64,000 nucleotides of DNA from Flavobacterium keumense. GTDB lineage: Bacteria > Bacteroidota > Bacteroidia > Flavobacteriales > Flavobacteriaceae. The notes under the pieces were generated by a model. It saw only the letters and a list, made by a program, of their open reading frames with translations. It was not told the DNA's origin and made no database searches. Of this stretch, positions 43,686 through 51,443 are shown in pieces. The translations under genes and the position numbers were made by a program. Each line of letters starts with the position of its first letter. The first letter of the stretch is position 1. The stretch lies in contig NZ_CP092332.1 in the NCBI RefSeq assembly GCF_029866485.1, forward strand, positions 1,612,001 through 1,676,000. Reading direction: 5' to 3'.

Positions 43686-45863
43686 ATGGAAATGCAACAA
43701 TTTTATTACGACAACAAAATTGTAAAGAAATTCCTTTACGCCACCATTGTTTTTGGTGTAGTAGGAATGTTAGTTGGACTTATTCTGGCTTTTATGTTTC
43801 TTTTTCCAAACGTTACCGACGGAATTTCGTGGTTGAGTTTTGGTAGATTGAGACCTTTACATACTAATGCAGTTATTTTTGCCTTTGTGGGTAATGCTAT
43901 GTTTGCTGGGGTATATTATTCCATGCAACGTCTCCTAAAAGCAAGAATGTTTAGTGATTTTTTAAGTAATCTTAACTTTTGGGGTTGGCAATTAATAATT
44001 GTTGCAGCAGCCGTTTCTTTGCCATTGGGATTTAGTACTTCAAAAGAATATGCTGAATTAGAATGGCCAATCGATATCGCAATTGCATTGATTTGGGTTG
44101 TTTTTGGTATCAATATGATTGGAACCATTTTGAAAAGAAGAGAGCGTCACTTGTATGTGGCTATTTGGTTCTACTTAGCAACTTTTGTAACTGTAGCGGT
44201 ATTACATATTTTCAACAGTTTAGAATTGCCTATTTCTGGAATGAAAAGTTATTCAGTATATGCTGGGGTTCAAGATGCTTTGGTACAATGGTGGTACGGC
44301 CATAATGCGGTTGCATTCTTTTTAACCACACCATTCTTAGGATTGATGTATTATTTTGTTCCAAAAGCAGCCAATCGTCCTGTATACTCGTATAGACTTT
44401 CTATTGTTCACTTTTGGTCTTTGATCTTTATTTATATCTGGGCAGGGCCACACCATTTATTATACTCTGCGTTACCAACTTGGGCACAAAATTTAGGAGT
44501 AGTTTTCTCAGTAATGTTGATTGCTCCATCTTGGGGAGGTATGATTAATGGTTTGTTAACCTTAAGAGGAGTTTGGGACAAAGTACGAGTTGAGCCAGTA
44601 TTGAAGTTTTTTGTAGTAGCTATTACAGGTTATGGTATGGCTACTTTTGAAGGACCAATGTTGTCTCTTAAAAATGTAAATGCTATTGCACACTATACGG
44701 ATTGGATTATTGCTCACGTACACGTTGGTGCTTTGGCTTGGAACGGATTTATGGCGTTTGGTATGATTTATTGGTTGATACCACGAATGACTAAAACTCC
44801 TTTATATTCAACTAAATTGGCTAATTTTCACTTTTGGATTGGTACATTAGGAATTATACTTTATGCGCTGCCAATGTATGTTGCTGGTTTTACACAAGCT
44901 TCAATGTGGAAACAATTCAATCCAGATGGAACCTTAACTTACGGTAATTTCCTTGAGACGGTTACCCAAATTATGCCGATGTATTTAATGAGAGCTGTGG
45001 GAGGAACTATGTATCTTGTAGGAATGTTAGTGTTGGTATATAATATTATTCAAACCGTGAGAGCAGGTCAATCTATCGAAGATGAATTAGCTGAAGCTCC
45101 TGAATTAAAACAAATCAGCAGTGGAAGATTAAAAGGAGAAAAATTCCATCCTTGGTTGGAAAGAAAACCAATCCAATTGACAATTTTGGCTACAGTAGCG
45201 ATTTTAATTGGAGGTATTATTCAAATTGTACCTACAATTATGGTAAAATCGAATATCCCTACAATTACAAGTGTTAAGCCTTATACACCATTAGAATTAG
45301 AAGGACGTGATTTATACATTCGTGAAGGGTGTGTGGGATGTCACTCACAATCGGTTAGACCGTTCCGTAGTGAAGTAGAACGTTATGGACCACAATCTAA
45401 AGCAGGAGAGTTTGTATACGATCATCCATTCCTTTGGGGATCAAAACGTACTGGACCCGATTTATTGAGAGTAGGTGGGAAGTATAATGACAACTGGCAT
45501 TTCAATCACTTTTGGAATCCACAAAGTATTTCAGCGGGTTCAATTATGCCAGGATATAAATGGTTGTTTGACAATGAGGCAATGGATATTTCTATGACTC
45601 AAAAGAAAATGGAAGCAATGGTTACTCTTGGAGTACCTTATACTCCAGCTCAGGTCGCTAATGCTCAAAAAGATTTAAGAGCTCAAGCTATTACAATTGA
45701 AGAGAGCTTGAAAAATGATCCTGACTTTGTGAAAAGTTATGATGAAAGCAAGAAAAAAGCAGCCGCTAAAGGCGAAAAATTTGTTCCAATGAACGAAAGA
45801 GAAATCGTAGCCTTAATTGCTTATATGCAAAGATTAGGAACTGATATCAAAGTAAAAAAATAA
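43686..45863 (+). CDS. ccoN: cbb3-type cytochrome c oxidase, fused subunits I and II (CcoN-CcoO)
   Basis: This 725-aa protein joins two normally separate subunits. Residues ~1-480 are CcoN, a 12-TM heme-copper oxidase core with His-rich motifs HTNAVIFAFVG, WYGHNAVAFFL, WAGPHHLLYSALP and DWIIAHVHVGALAWNG. Residues ~510-725 are CcoO, one TM helix then a cytochrome c domain with REGCVGCHSQSVRPF (CxxCH near residue 549) and the axial-Met region IMPGYKWLF. The enzyme reduces O2 with high affinity and pumps protons. The fusion is typical of Bacteroidota. Confidence 0.96.
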   Translation: MEMQQFYYDNKIVKKFLYATIVFGVVGMLVGLILAFMFLFPNVTDGISWLSFGRLRPLHTNAVIFAFVGNAMFAGVYYSMQRLLKARMFSDFLSNLNFWGWQLIIVAAAVSLPLGFSTSKEYAELEWPIDIAIALIWVVFGINMIGTILKRRERHLYVAIWFYLATFVTVAVLHIFNSLELPISGMKSYSVYAGVQDALVQWWYGHNAVAFFLTTPFLGLMYYFVPKAANRPVYSYRLSIVHFWSLIFIYIWAGPHHLLYSALPTWAQNLGVVFSVMLIAPSWGGMINGLLTLRGVWDKVRVEPVLKFFVVAITGYGMATFEGPMLSLKNVNAIAHYTDWIIAHVHVGALAWNGFMAFGMIYWLIPRMTKTPLYSTKLANFHFWIGTLGIILYALPMYVAGFTQASMWKQFNPDGTLTYGNFLETVTQIMPMYLMRAVGGTMYLVGMLVLVYNIIQTVRAGQSIEDELAEAPELKQISSGRLKGEKFHPWLERKPIQLTILATVAILIGGIIQIVPTIMVKSNIPTITSVKPYTPLELEGRDLYIREGCVGCHSQSVRPFRSEVERYGPQSKAGEFVYDHPFLWGSKRTGPDLLRVGGKYNDNWHFNHFWNPQSISAGSIMPGYKWLFDNEAMDISMTQKKMEAMVTLGVPYTPAQVANAQKDLRAQAITIEESLKNDPDFVKSYDESKKKAAAKGEKFVPMNEREIVALIAYMQRLGTDIKVKK

Positions 45864-45874
45864 TATAGTACGTC

Positions 45875-46054
45875 ATGTTTGAACAAATAAAACATAATAT
45901 GGAAACCATCGCCGGAGTTGCGATTTATCCAATACTGTCATTGTTGATTTTCTTTTTATTCTTTGTAGGATTAGGACTTTGGGTTTTCTCCTATAAGAAA
46001 GAAAAAATAGAAGAGATGAGCCAAATTCCATTGAATGACAATCCATCATTATAA
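45875..46054 (+). CDS. ccoQ: CcoQ-like small membrane subunit
   Basis: A 59-aa frame begins MFEQIKHNMETIAGVAIYP. It has one TM helix (ILSLLIFFLFFVGLGLWVFSY) followed by KKEKIEEMSQIPLNDN, the usual FixQ/CcoQ shape. It lies 11 bp after ccoNO and 18 bp before ccoP, the normal place for ccoQ. CcoQ stabilises the cbb3 complex. Confidence 0.9.
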   Translation: MFEQIKHNMETIAGVAIYPILSLLIFFLFFVGLGLWVFSYKKEKIEEMSQIPLNDNPSL

Positions 46055-46072
46055 TTTTTTAAACTTTTAAAA

Positions 46073-46972
46073 ATGAAAAAATTAATCCCTGTATATGTAA
46101 GAGTTCCTCTTATTTTCTTCGCCGTTTTTGGTGCAATGGAATTTTTTATTGACTCTGGAGACCGTCCTGCTTTTGTGAAATTTCCAATGGTGTCTGTATT
46201 CTTATTTGTGTTTCTATTTCTTTTAATTGCAATAGAAATTACAATTAGTGCAATTGATAAGATTACCTATCAATTATTGACTGAAGAACAAAAAGCAAAG
46301 TTAGAAGAAGCTACACAATTAGGTTTTAAAGAAAGCCAATGGTATGCTAAAATCATGAAAGCCTTGACCAAGTCAGAACCAATGGAGAATGAAGGTCAAC
46401 TTTTATTGGATCATGATTATGATGGAATCAAAGAATTAGATAACAATTTACCACCATGGTGGTTGTACTTATTCTATGCTTGTATCGTATTTTCGGTAGT
46501 ATATTTAGTTCGTTTTGAAATTCTTGGAGCTGATGATCAAGAGACCGAATTGAAAAAAGAATTGGCACAAGCCAAAATTGAAGTAGCCGAATATATGAAA
46601 ACAGCTCCGGATTTAATGGACGAAAAAACAGTTACTTTAGTTACAGACGCACCTACATTGGCAGAAGGGAAAACCATTTTCGAAACCAATTGTGCTGCTT
46701 GTCATAGAGCGGATGCTGGGGGACAAATTGGACCTAACTTAACTGATGAGTACTGGATTTTAGGAGGAGGAATCAAAAACTTGTTCCATACGATTACCAA
46801 TGGTGGTCGTGACGGAAAAGGTATGATTGCTTGGAAAGGTACTTTGAAACCAAAAGAAATTCAAAAAGTAGCGAGTTATATTATTTCTTTGAAAGGAAGT
46901 AATCCAAAAGATCCAAAAGCACCAGATGGAGAAATCTGGGTTGAAGAAGCTACTGCAACACCTGCAAAATAA
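46073..46972 (+). CDS. ccoP: cbb3 oxidase subunit III (CcoP), single-heme form
   Basis: This 299-aa protein has two N-terminal TM segments, then the CcoP/FixP N-terminal domain (HDYDGIKELDNNLPPWWLYLFYACIVFSVVYLVRF). A single cytochrome c domain follows, with CAACHRADAGGQIGPNL (CxxCH near residue 207) and the axial Met in GMIAWKG. Proteobacterial CcoP has two hemes; one is usual in Bacteroidota. It carries electrons from soluble cytochrome c to CcoO. A strong hairpin follows the stop. Confidence 0.95.
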   Translation: MKKLIPVYVRVPLIFFAVFGAMEFFIDSGDRPAFVKFPMVSVFLFVFLFLLIAIEITISAIDKITYQLLTEEQKAKLEEATQLGFKESQWYAKIMKALTKSEPMENEGQLLLDHDYDGIKELDNNLPPWWLYLFYACIVFSVVYLVRFEILGADDQETELKKELAQAKIEVAEYMKTAPDLMDEKTVTLVTDAPTLAEGKTIFETNCAACHRADAGGQIGPNLTDEYWILGGGIKNLFHTITNGGRDGKGMIAWKGTLKPKEIQKVASYIISLKGSNPKDPKAPDGEIWVEEATATPAK

Positions 46973-46985
46973 ATAAACACGAACT

Positions 46986-47020
46986 AAAAGACCAATTTCA
47001 AATCTGAAATTGGTCTTTTA
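46986..47020 (+). terminator. Perfect 15-bp hairpin between ccoP and ccoG
   Basis: AAAAGACCAATTTCA pairs completely with TGAAATTGGTCTTTT around AATC and ends in a T tract. It lies 14 bp before the ccoG ATG and so may lower expression of the assembly genes relative to the structural ones. Confidence 0.8.
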
Positions 47021-47033
47021 AAATTACAGCATA

Positions 47034-48452
47034 ATGTCCAGTTTACAAGATGAGTCTTTTAGAGACAGTATCGGTACTATTGATGAGGCCGGAAAAAGAA
47101 AATATGTATTTCCTAAAAAACCTTCAGGTAGGTTGTATGAGTACCGAAAATTAGTCAGTTATTTTTTATTGGCTATTCTTATTGCTAATCCATTCATTAA
47201 AGTTAATGGCAACCAGTTCATGATGTTCAATGTCTTGGAACGCCGATTTAATATTTTTGGATTTCCATTTTGGCCTCAAGATTTTTATCTGTTTGTATTA
47301 TTCATGATTGTTGGGGTCGTTTTTGTTATTCTCTTTACCGTTATTTTTGGGAGGATATTTTGTGGATGGATTTGTCCGCAAACCATCTTTTTAGAAATGG
47401 TTTTTCGTCGAATAGAGTATTGGATTGAAGGAGATCGAGGAGCACAAATCCGATTGAGTAAACAAGAATGGAATGCCGAGAAGATTAGAAAAAAAGGAAT
47501 CAAATGGTTTTTGTTTCTTGTGATTTCTTTTTTCATTGCGAATGTATTTTTAGCCTATTTAATCAGTAGTGATGAATTGCTAAAAATGATTGAAGAGGGA
47601 CCCGAAAGTCATTTGAGTACTTTAATTGCGTTATTGATTTTTACAGGCGTTTTTTATTTCGTTTTTGTTTGGTTTAGAGAACAAGTGTGCATCATTGCGT
47701 GTCCTTATGGAAGATTACAAGGAGTACTTTTGGATAACAAATCGATTAATGTGGCGTACGATTTTGTACGTGGCGAAAAAGAAGCAGGAAGAGCTAAATT
47801 CAATAAAAATGAAGATCGTGCTACAGCCGGAAAAGGAGATTGTATCGATTGCCACCAATGTGTACACGTTTGTCCTACAGGAATAGATATTAGAAACGGA
47901 ACACAATTGGAATGTGTAAACTGCACTGCTTGTATTGATGAGTGCGATACTATTATGGAAAGCGTTGGTTTACCCAAAGGTTTAATTCGTTATGCATCCG
48001 AAGACGAAATTGAGAAAAACGCTAAGTTTAAATTTACAGCAAGGATGAAAGGCTACACAGCTGTATTAATTATCTTGGTTGGAGTATTAACAGGTTTATT
48101 GTTTTTGCGAACCGATGTAGAGGCAACAATCTTACGTTTGCCAGGTCAATTGTACCAACATAAAGGTGAAAATATCAGTAATATCTATACCTTTAAAATT
48201 ATTAATAAGACCAATGAAGAATTTAAGGATATTCACTTTAAATTGGTTGGAATTAAAGGGAGTTTGAAGGTAGTAGGAAAACAAGATTTTAAAGTGCCAA
48301 AACAAGGTATGAACAGTGGAACTTTATTTGTTGAAATTAATCAATATCTCTTAGAAACAGATAAAACCAAGTTAGAAATTGAGGTGTATAACGGAAATAA
48401 AAAAATTGAAACAGCAACGACAAATTTCTTAAGTCCGAGAAGTTTTGATTAG
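47034..48452 (+). CDS. ccoG: cbb3 oxidase accessory protein CcoG (polyferredoxin)
   Basis: This 472-aa membrane protein has several TM helices and Cys-rich motifs of the CcoG/RdxA/FixG family: FCGWICPQT, CIIACPYGRLQG, GDCIDCHQCVHVCPTGID and CVNCTACIDECDTIM, able to hold two 4Fe-4S clusters. A C-terminal Ig-like FixG domain faces the periplasm. CcoG is linked to copper reduction and delivery during cbb3 assembly. It is followed 20 bp later by ccoH. Confidence 0.95.
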   Translation: MSSLQDESFRDSIGTIDEAGKRKYVFPKKPSGRLYEYRKLVSYFLLAILIANPFIKVNGNQFMMFNVLERRFNIFGFPFWPQDFYLFVLFMIVGVVFVILFTVIFGRIFCGWICPQTIFLEMVFRRIEYWIEGDRGAQIRLSKQEWNAEKIRKKGIKWFLFLVISFFIANVFLAYLISSDELLKMIEEGPESHLSTLIALLIFTGVFYFVFVWFREQVCIIACPYGRLQGVLLDNKSINVAYDFVRGEKEAGRAKFNKNEDRATAGKGDCIDCHQCVHVCPTGIDIRNGTQLECVNCTACIDECDTIMESVGLPKGLIRYASEDEIEKNAKFKFTARMKGYTAVLIILVGVLTGLLFLRTDVEATILRLPGQLYQHKGENISNIYTFKIINKTNEEFKDIHFKLVGIKGSLKVVGKQDFKVPKQGMNSGTLFVEINQYLLETDKTKLEIEVYNGNKKIETATTNFLSPRSFD

Positions 48453-48472
48453 ATAACTTAATATTAAGAAAA

Positions 48473-48922
48473 ATGAAAATCAATTGGGGAACAGGTATTG
48501 TAATAGCTTTTGGATTATTTATGGCGTTTATTCTCTATTTTGTTGTTGAGGTGCAATCCAATTCAAAATATGATAATGATTTAGTAGTAGAGGAATATTA
48601 TAAGCACGATGCACAATTTGGAAAAGAAATGGAGCGTATTCAAAATGCTCAGGATTTACCAGAAAAGCCAAAAGTGGAATTGACTACACAAGGAGCTCAA
48701 ATAACATTTCCAGTGACTTTTGTTCCTACTAAAATAAAAGGAAAAGTATCCCTTTACAGGCCATCTAACAAGAAAATGGATTTTGAAGTGCCAATTTCGA
48801 TTTCTGAACCAACTTTGCTCGTACCTAAAAAAAGTTTGGTAGGTGGCCGTTGGGATATTAATATGGAATGGCAATACGAAGGGAAATCGTATTTATCTAA
48901 AGAAACCATCTATATTAATTAG
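48473..48922 (+). CDS. ccoH: FixH/CcoH-family protein
   Basis: This 149-aa protein has one N-terminal TM helix (GTGIVIAFGLFMAFILYFVVEV), then the FixH pattern: NDLVVEEYYKHDAQFGKEMERIQNAQDL and a beta-rich domain (KGKVSLYRPSNKKMDF...RWDINMEWQYEGKSYLSKETI). CcoH aids maturation of the cbb3 complex. It is packed 6 bp before the next gene. Confidence 0.93.
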   Translation: MKINWGTGIVIAFGLFMAFILYFVVEVQSNSKYDNDLVVEEYYKHDAQFGKEMERIQNAQDLPEKPKVELTTQGAQITFPVTFVPTKIKGKVSLYRPSNKKMDFEVPISISEPTLLVPKKSLVGGRWDINMEWQYEGKSYLSKETIYIN

Positions 48923-48928
48923 CCGTTT

Positions 48929-49630
48929 ATGTTGTATTCTGCTTTCATCTTTGGTCTAATTAGTAGCTTGCATTGCATTGGAATGTGTGGGCCAATTGCC
49001 ATGATGATCCCAGTAGATAGTACTAATCCAACAAAAAAAGCGACTCAAATTATAACGTATCATCTGGGTCGTTTGGTAGCTTATGCTACAATCGGATTGC
49101 TTTTTGGTTTGGTAGGAAAAGGTTTTTTTTTAGCAGGAATTCAACAAAGATTATCCATATTTATTGGCGTAGCAATGATTATAACTATTCTAACTCCCGA
49201 AAGAGTTTTGGCCAATTATAATTTTTCTAAACCAGTATATCGATTAATTTCAAAGATTAAAATGGCCTTAGGAAAACAATTTAAAAATAGAAGTTACCAA
49301 TCATTGTTTACCATTGGCGTATTAAATGGGTTTCTGCCATGCGGTATGGTGTATGTGGCTTTATTTGGTGCCATTGCTATGCAAAATGTATCTTTAGGTA
49401 TAACCTATATGTTGCTTTTTGGATTGGGCACTATTCCGATGATGAGCAGTGTGACGTATCTCAATTCTTTTATGACTCTTTCATTTCGCAATAAGGTTCA
49501 AAAAGCGATTCCTTATGTTGGAGTTATTATTGGTGTTTTATTTATACTACGCGGATTGGGATTGGGAATTCCATACATTTCACCGGCTAAAATGAGTTTA
49601 TTTGTTCAAGAAACACCCAATTGTCATTAA
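48929..49630 (+). CDS. SafE/DsbD-like membrane protein of the cbb3 cluster
   Basis: This 233-aa protein has about six TM helices and the N-terminal motif SSLHCIGMCGPIAMMI, with a paired NGFLPCGMVYVALFGAIA in the second half. These Cys-bearing motifs (CxGMCGP and PCGMVY) mark the sulfite exporter TauE/SafE-DsbD transmembrane (PF13386-like) group. Such genes sit at the end of cco clusters and are thought to help copper or redox handling during oxidase assembly. The exact function is unproven. Confidence 0.85.
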   Translation: MLYSAFIFGLISSLHCIGMCGPIAMMIPVDSTNPTKKATQIITYHLGRLVAYATIGLLFGLVGKGFFLAGIQQRLSIFIGVAMIITILTPERVLANYNFSKPVYRLISKIKMALGKQFKNRSYQSLFTIGVLNGFLPCGMVYVALFGAIAMQNVSLGITYMLLFGLGTIPMMSSVTYLNSFMTLSFRNKVQKAIPYVGVIIGVLFILRGLGLGIPYISPAKMSLFVQETPNCH

Positions 49631-49660
49631 TAAAAATTAGAATTTAAATTATTATAAAAA

Positions 49661-49891
49661 ATGGAAAGACACGATTTATTACACGAATTACCAGAGTACC
49701 AAGATAGAATTCATCAATTGAAAGTGAATAATGCACATTTCAGAAAAGTTTTTGATGACTACCACGAATTAGAGCATGAAATTCATAGAATCAATACAGG
49801 AGTGGAAACAACTACTGATGAACATTTACATCAATTGAAAGCTAATTTATTGTTTATGAAAGATGAATTAGTATCGATTATTAAAAGTTAG
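49661..49891 (+). CDS. YdcH/DUF465-like small protein
   Basis: This 76-aa, all-helical, His- and Glu-rich protein (MERHDLLHELPEYQDRIHQLKVNNAHFRKVFDDYHELEHEIHRI) matches the YdcH/DUF465 pattern, including the F-x-R-K-x-F-D-D-Y-x-E-L-x-x-E-I core. It ends the cbb3 string 30 bp after the SafE-like gene and is followed by a terminator. Function unknown. Confidence 0.88.
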   Translation: MERHDLLHELPEYQDRIHQLKVNNAHFRKVFDDYHELEHEIHRINTGVETTTDEHLHQLKANLLFMKDELVSIIKS

Positions 49892-49908
49892 ATTATTTCT
49901 ATAGGAAT

Positions 49909-49938
49909 AAAAAAGCACACTTAATAGTGTGCTTTTTT
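49909..49938. terminator. Bidirectional terminator between the cbb3 cluster and hemN
   Basis: AAAAAAGCACAC pairs perfectly with GTGTGCTTTTTT around TTAATA. A and T tracts on both sides let it stop both converging transcripts. Confidence 0.92.
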
Positions 49939-49947
49939 ATTATTCTT

Positions 49948-51312
49948 TTAAATTGTCATTGAAAACAAAGCAGTATCAGGTGCTTTTCGTTTTAAAAGTA
50001 AGTCAAATGCCATACAAACATTACGAACAAATGGTTTTCCGTCTTCTGTTACTCTCATCCCATTTGAAATAAATTCAATGAGTCCATCTTTTTCCATTTC
50101 TTTTAATTGAATTACTATTTCGGGAATTTCATTAAAGTAGTTTTTTGGATTGGCCCAAGAGGTTTCAAATTGGCACATTAAATTCAAAATATGTCTTCGG
50201 ATGATTAAATCTTCTTCAGTCAATAGATGGCCTCTAAATACAGGAATAGTATTGGTGTCTAAAAATTGGTAATATTCTTCTATAGTTTTTACATTTTGAG
50301 CAAAGCTGTACCAACTATCACTAATAGACGAAACACCTAAACCAATCATCAATTGCGTTTTGGAAGAACTGTATCCCATAAAATTACGATGTAGTTTGCC
50401 TACTTCAAAGGAATGAAATAAACTATCGGTTGTTAAAGCAAAATGATCCATCCCAATTTCGTGATAGTCATTTTCGTAGAGTAATTCTTTGCCTATTTCG
50501 TAGAGTTCCCGTTTTTTATCATCTTTAGGAATGTCCTCATCATTGAATCCGCGTTGCCCATTTCCTTTTATCCAAGGCACATGGGCATAGCTGTAAAAAG
50601 CTAAACGGTCAGGTTGTAACGACTTGGTTTTCTCAATAGTATCAATCACATCCTCTTTTTCTTGGAAAGGTAGTCCAAAAATAATGTCATGACCTATTGA
50701 AGTATAGCCAATTTCTCTAGCCCACAAAGTTACTTTAGCAACATTTAGAAAGGGTTGGATGCGGTGAATGGCTTTTTGTACTTTTTCAGAATAATCTTGA
50801 ACTCCAAAACTTACTCGTCTAAAACCCAGATCATATAATTTTTGCAGCTGTTCTCGGGTGGTATTATTAGGATGTCCTTCAAAACTAAATTCATAATCGG
50901 AGGCTTTATTTGCTTTTGCAAAAATTCCATTGATAAGTATCTCTAAATTTTCAGAAGAGAAAAAAGTAGGTGTTCCTCCACCCAAATGAATTTCTTTAAT
51001 ATTGGGTCTTTCGCCAAGAATATCGCAATATAAATCCCATTCCTTTACAACGGCTTTGATGTAAGGGTTTTCTACTTCGTGATTTTTAGTTATTCTTTTG
51101 TTACAACCACAAAAAGTACACATGCTTTCGCAAAAAGGGAGATGAATATACAAACTAATTCCTTCTGTTGAATTACTTTCTACAAATGATTTTTTAAGAG
51201 TGCTTAACCAAATTTCATATGTAAAATCACCTTCATTCCAATACGGAACGGTCGGGTAACTGGTGTACCTTGGTCCAGGGACATTGTACTTTTGAAGTAG
51301 TGAATTAGTCAT
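49948..51312 (-). CDS. hemN: Oxygen-independent coproporphyrinogen III oxidase
   Basis: This 454-aa radical SAM enzyme has the HemN N-terminus (NVPGPRYTSYPTVPYW), the cluster motif CESMCTFCGCNK near residue 62 (CxxxCxxC plus a fourth Cys), GGGTPTFFS and IGHDIIFGLPFQ. It makes protoporphyrinogen IX precursors without O2, supplying heme for the cbb3 oxidase under microaerobic or anaerobic conditions. It converges on the cco cluster, and its promoter has a matching Crp/Fnr palindrome. Length is normal for HemN rather than HemW. Confidence 0.96.
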   Translation of the reverse strand: MTNSLLQKYNVPGPRYTSYPTVPYWNEGDFTYEIWLSTLKKSFVESNSTEGISLYIHLPFCESMCTFCGCNKRITKNHEVENPYIKAVVKEWDLYCDILGERPNIKEIHLGGGTPTFFSSENLEILINGIFAKANKASDYEFSFEGHPNNTTREQLQKLYDLGFRRVSFGVQDYSEKVQKAIHRIQPFLNVAKVTLWAREIGYTSIGHDIIFGLPFQEKEDVIDTIEKTKSLQPDRLAFYSYAHVPWIKGNGQRGFNDEDIPKDDKKRELYEIGKELLYENDYHEIGMDHFALTTDSLFHSFEVGKLHRNFMGYSSSKTQLMIGLGVSSISDSWYSFAQNVKTIEEYYQFLDTNTIPVFRGHLLTEEDLIIRRHILNLMCQFETSWANPKNYFNEIPEIVIQLKEMEKDGLIEFISNGMRVTEDGKPFVRNVCMAFDLLLKRKAPDTALFSMTI

Positions 51313-51332
51313 AATAAATTCATTTGAAAGTT

Positions 51333-51376
51333 CAAAAGTAAGCGGACCTTCGATGAATTAAAATGATAATTATCAT
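51333..51376 (-). promoter_or_regulatory. Crp/Fnr site and -7 box of the hemN promoter
   Basis: The 14-bp perfect palindrome ATGATAATTATCAT (51363-51376) is centred 36.5 nt from the G of the minus-strand -7 box TACTTTTG (51340-51333). This is the same geometry as at ccoI and ccoS. Confidence 0.78.
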
Positions 51377-51394
51377 TCCGTTACATTTTGGCAT

Positions 51395-51424
51395 AAAAAA
51401 ACCTCAATCTTTTAAATTGAGGTT
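51395..51424 (-). terminator. Terminator after the DUF349 gene
   Basis: AACCTCAAT pairs with ATTGAGGTT. On the minus strand a T6 tract follows. Confidence 0.82.
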
Positions 51425-51443
51425 GTAAGTATAAAGATAAAAG

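Noticed and set aside
51363..51376. Reading the hemN palindrome as a Fur box
   Set aside because: ATGATAATTATCAT shares GATAAT with Fur sites, but its spacing to the -7 box equals that of the two cco sites, so a Crp/Fnr site is the simpler explanation; Fur is not excluded.
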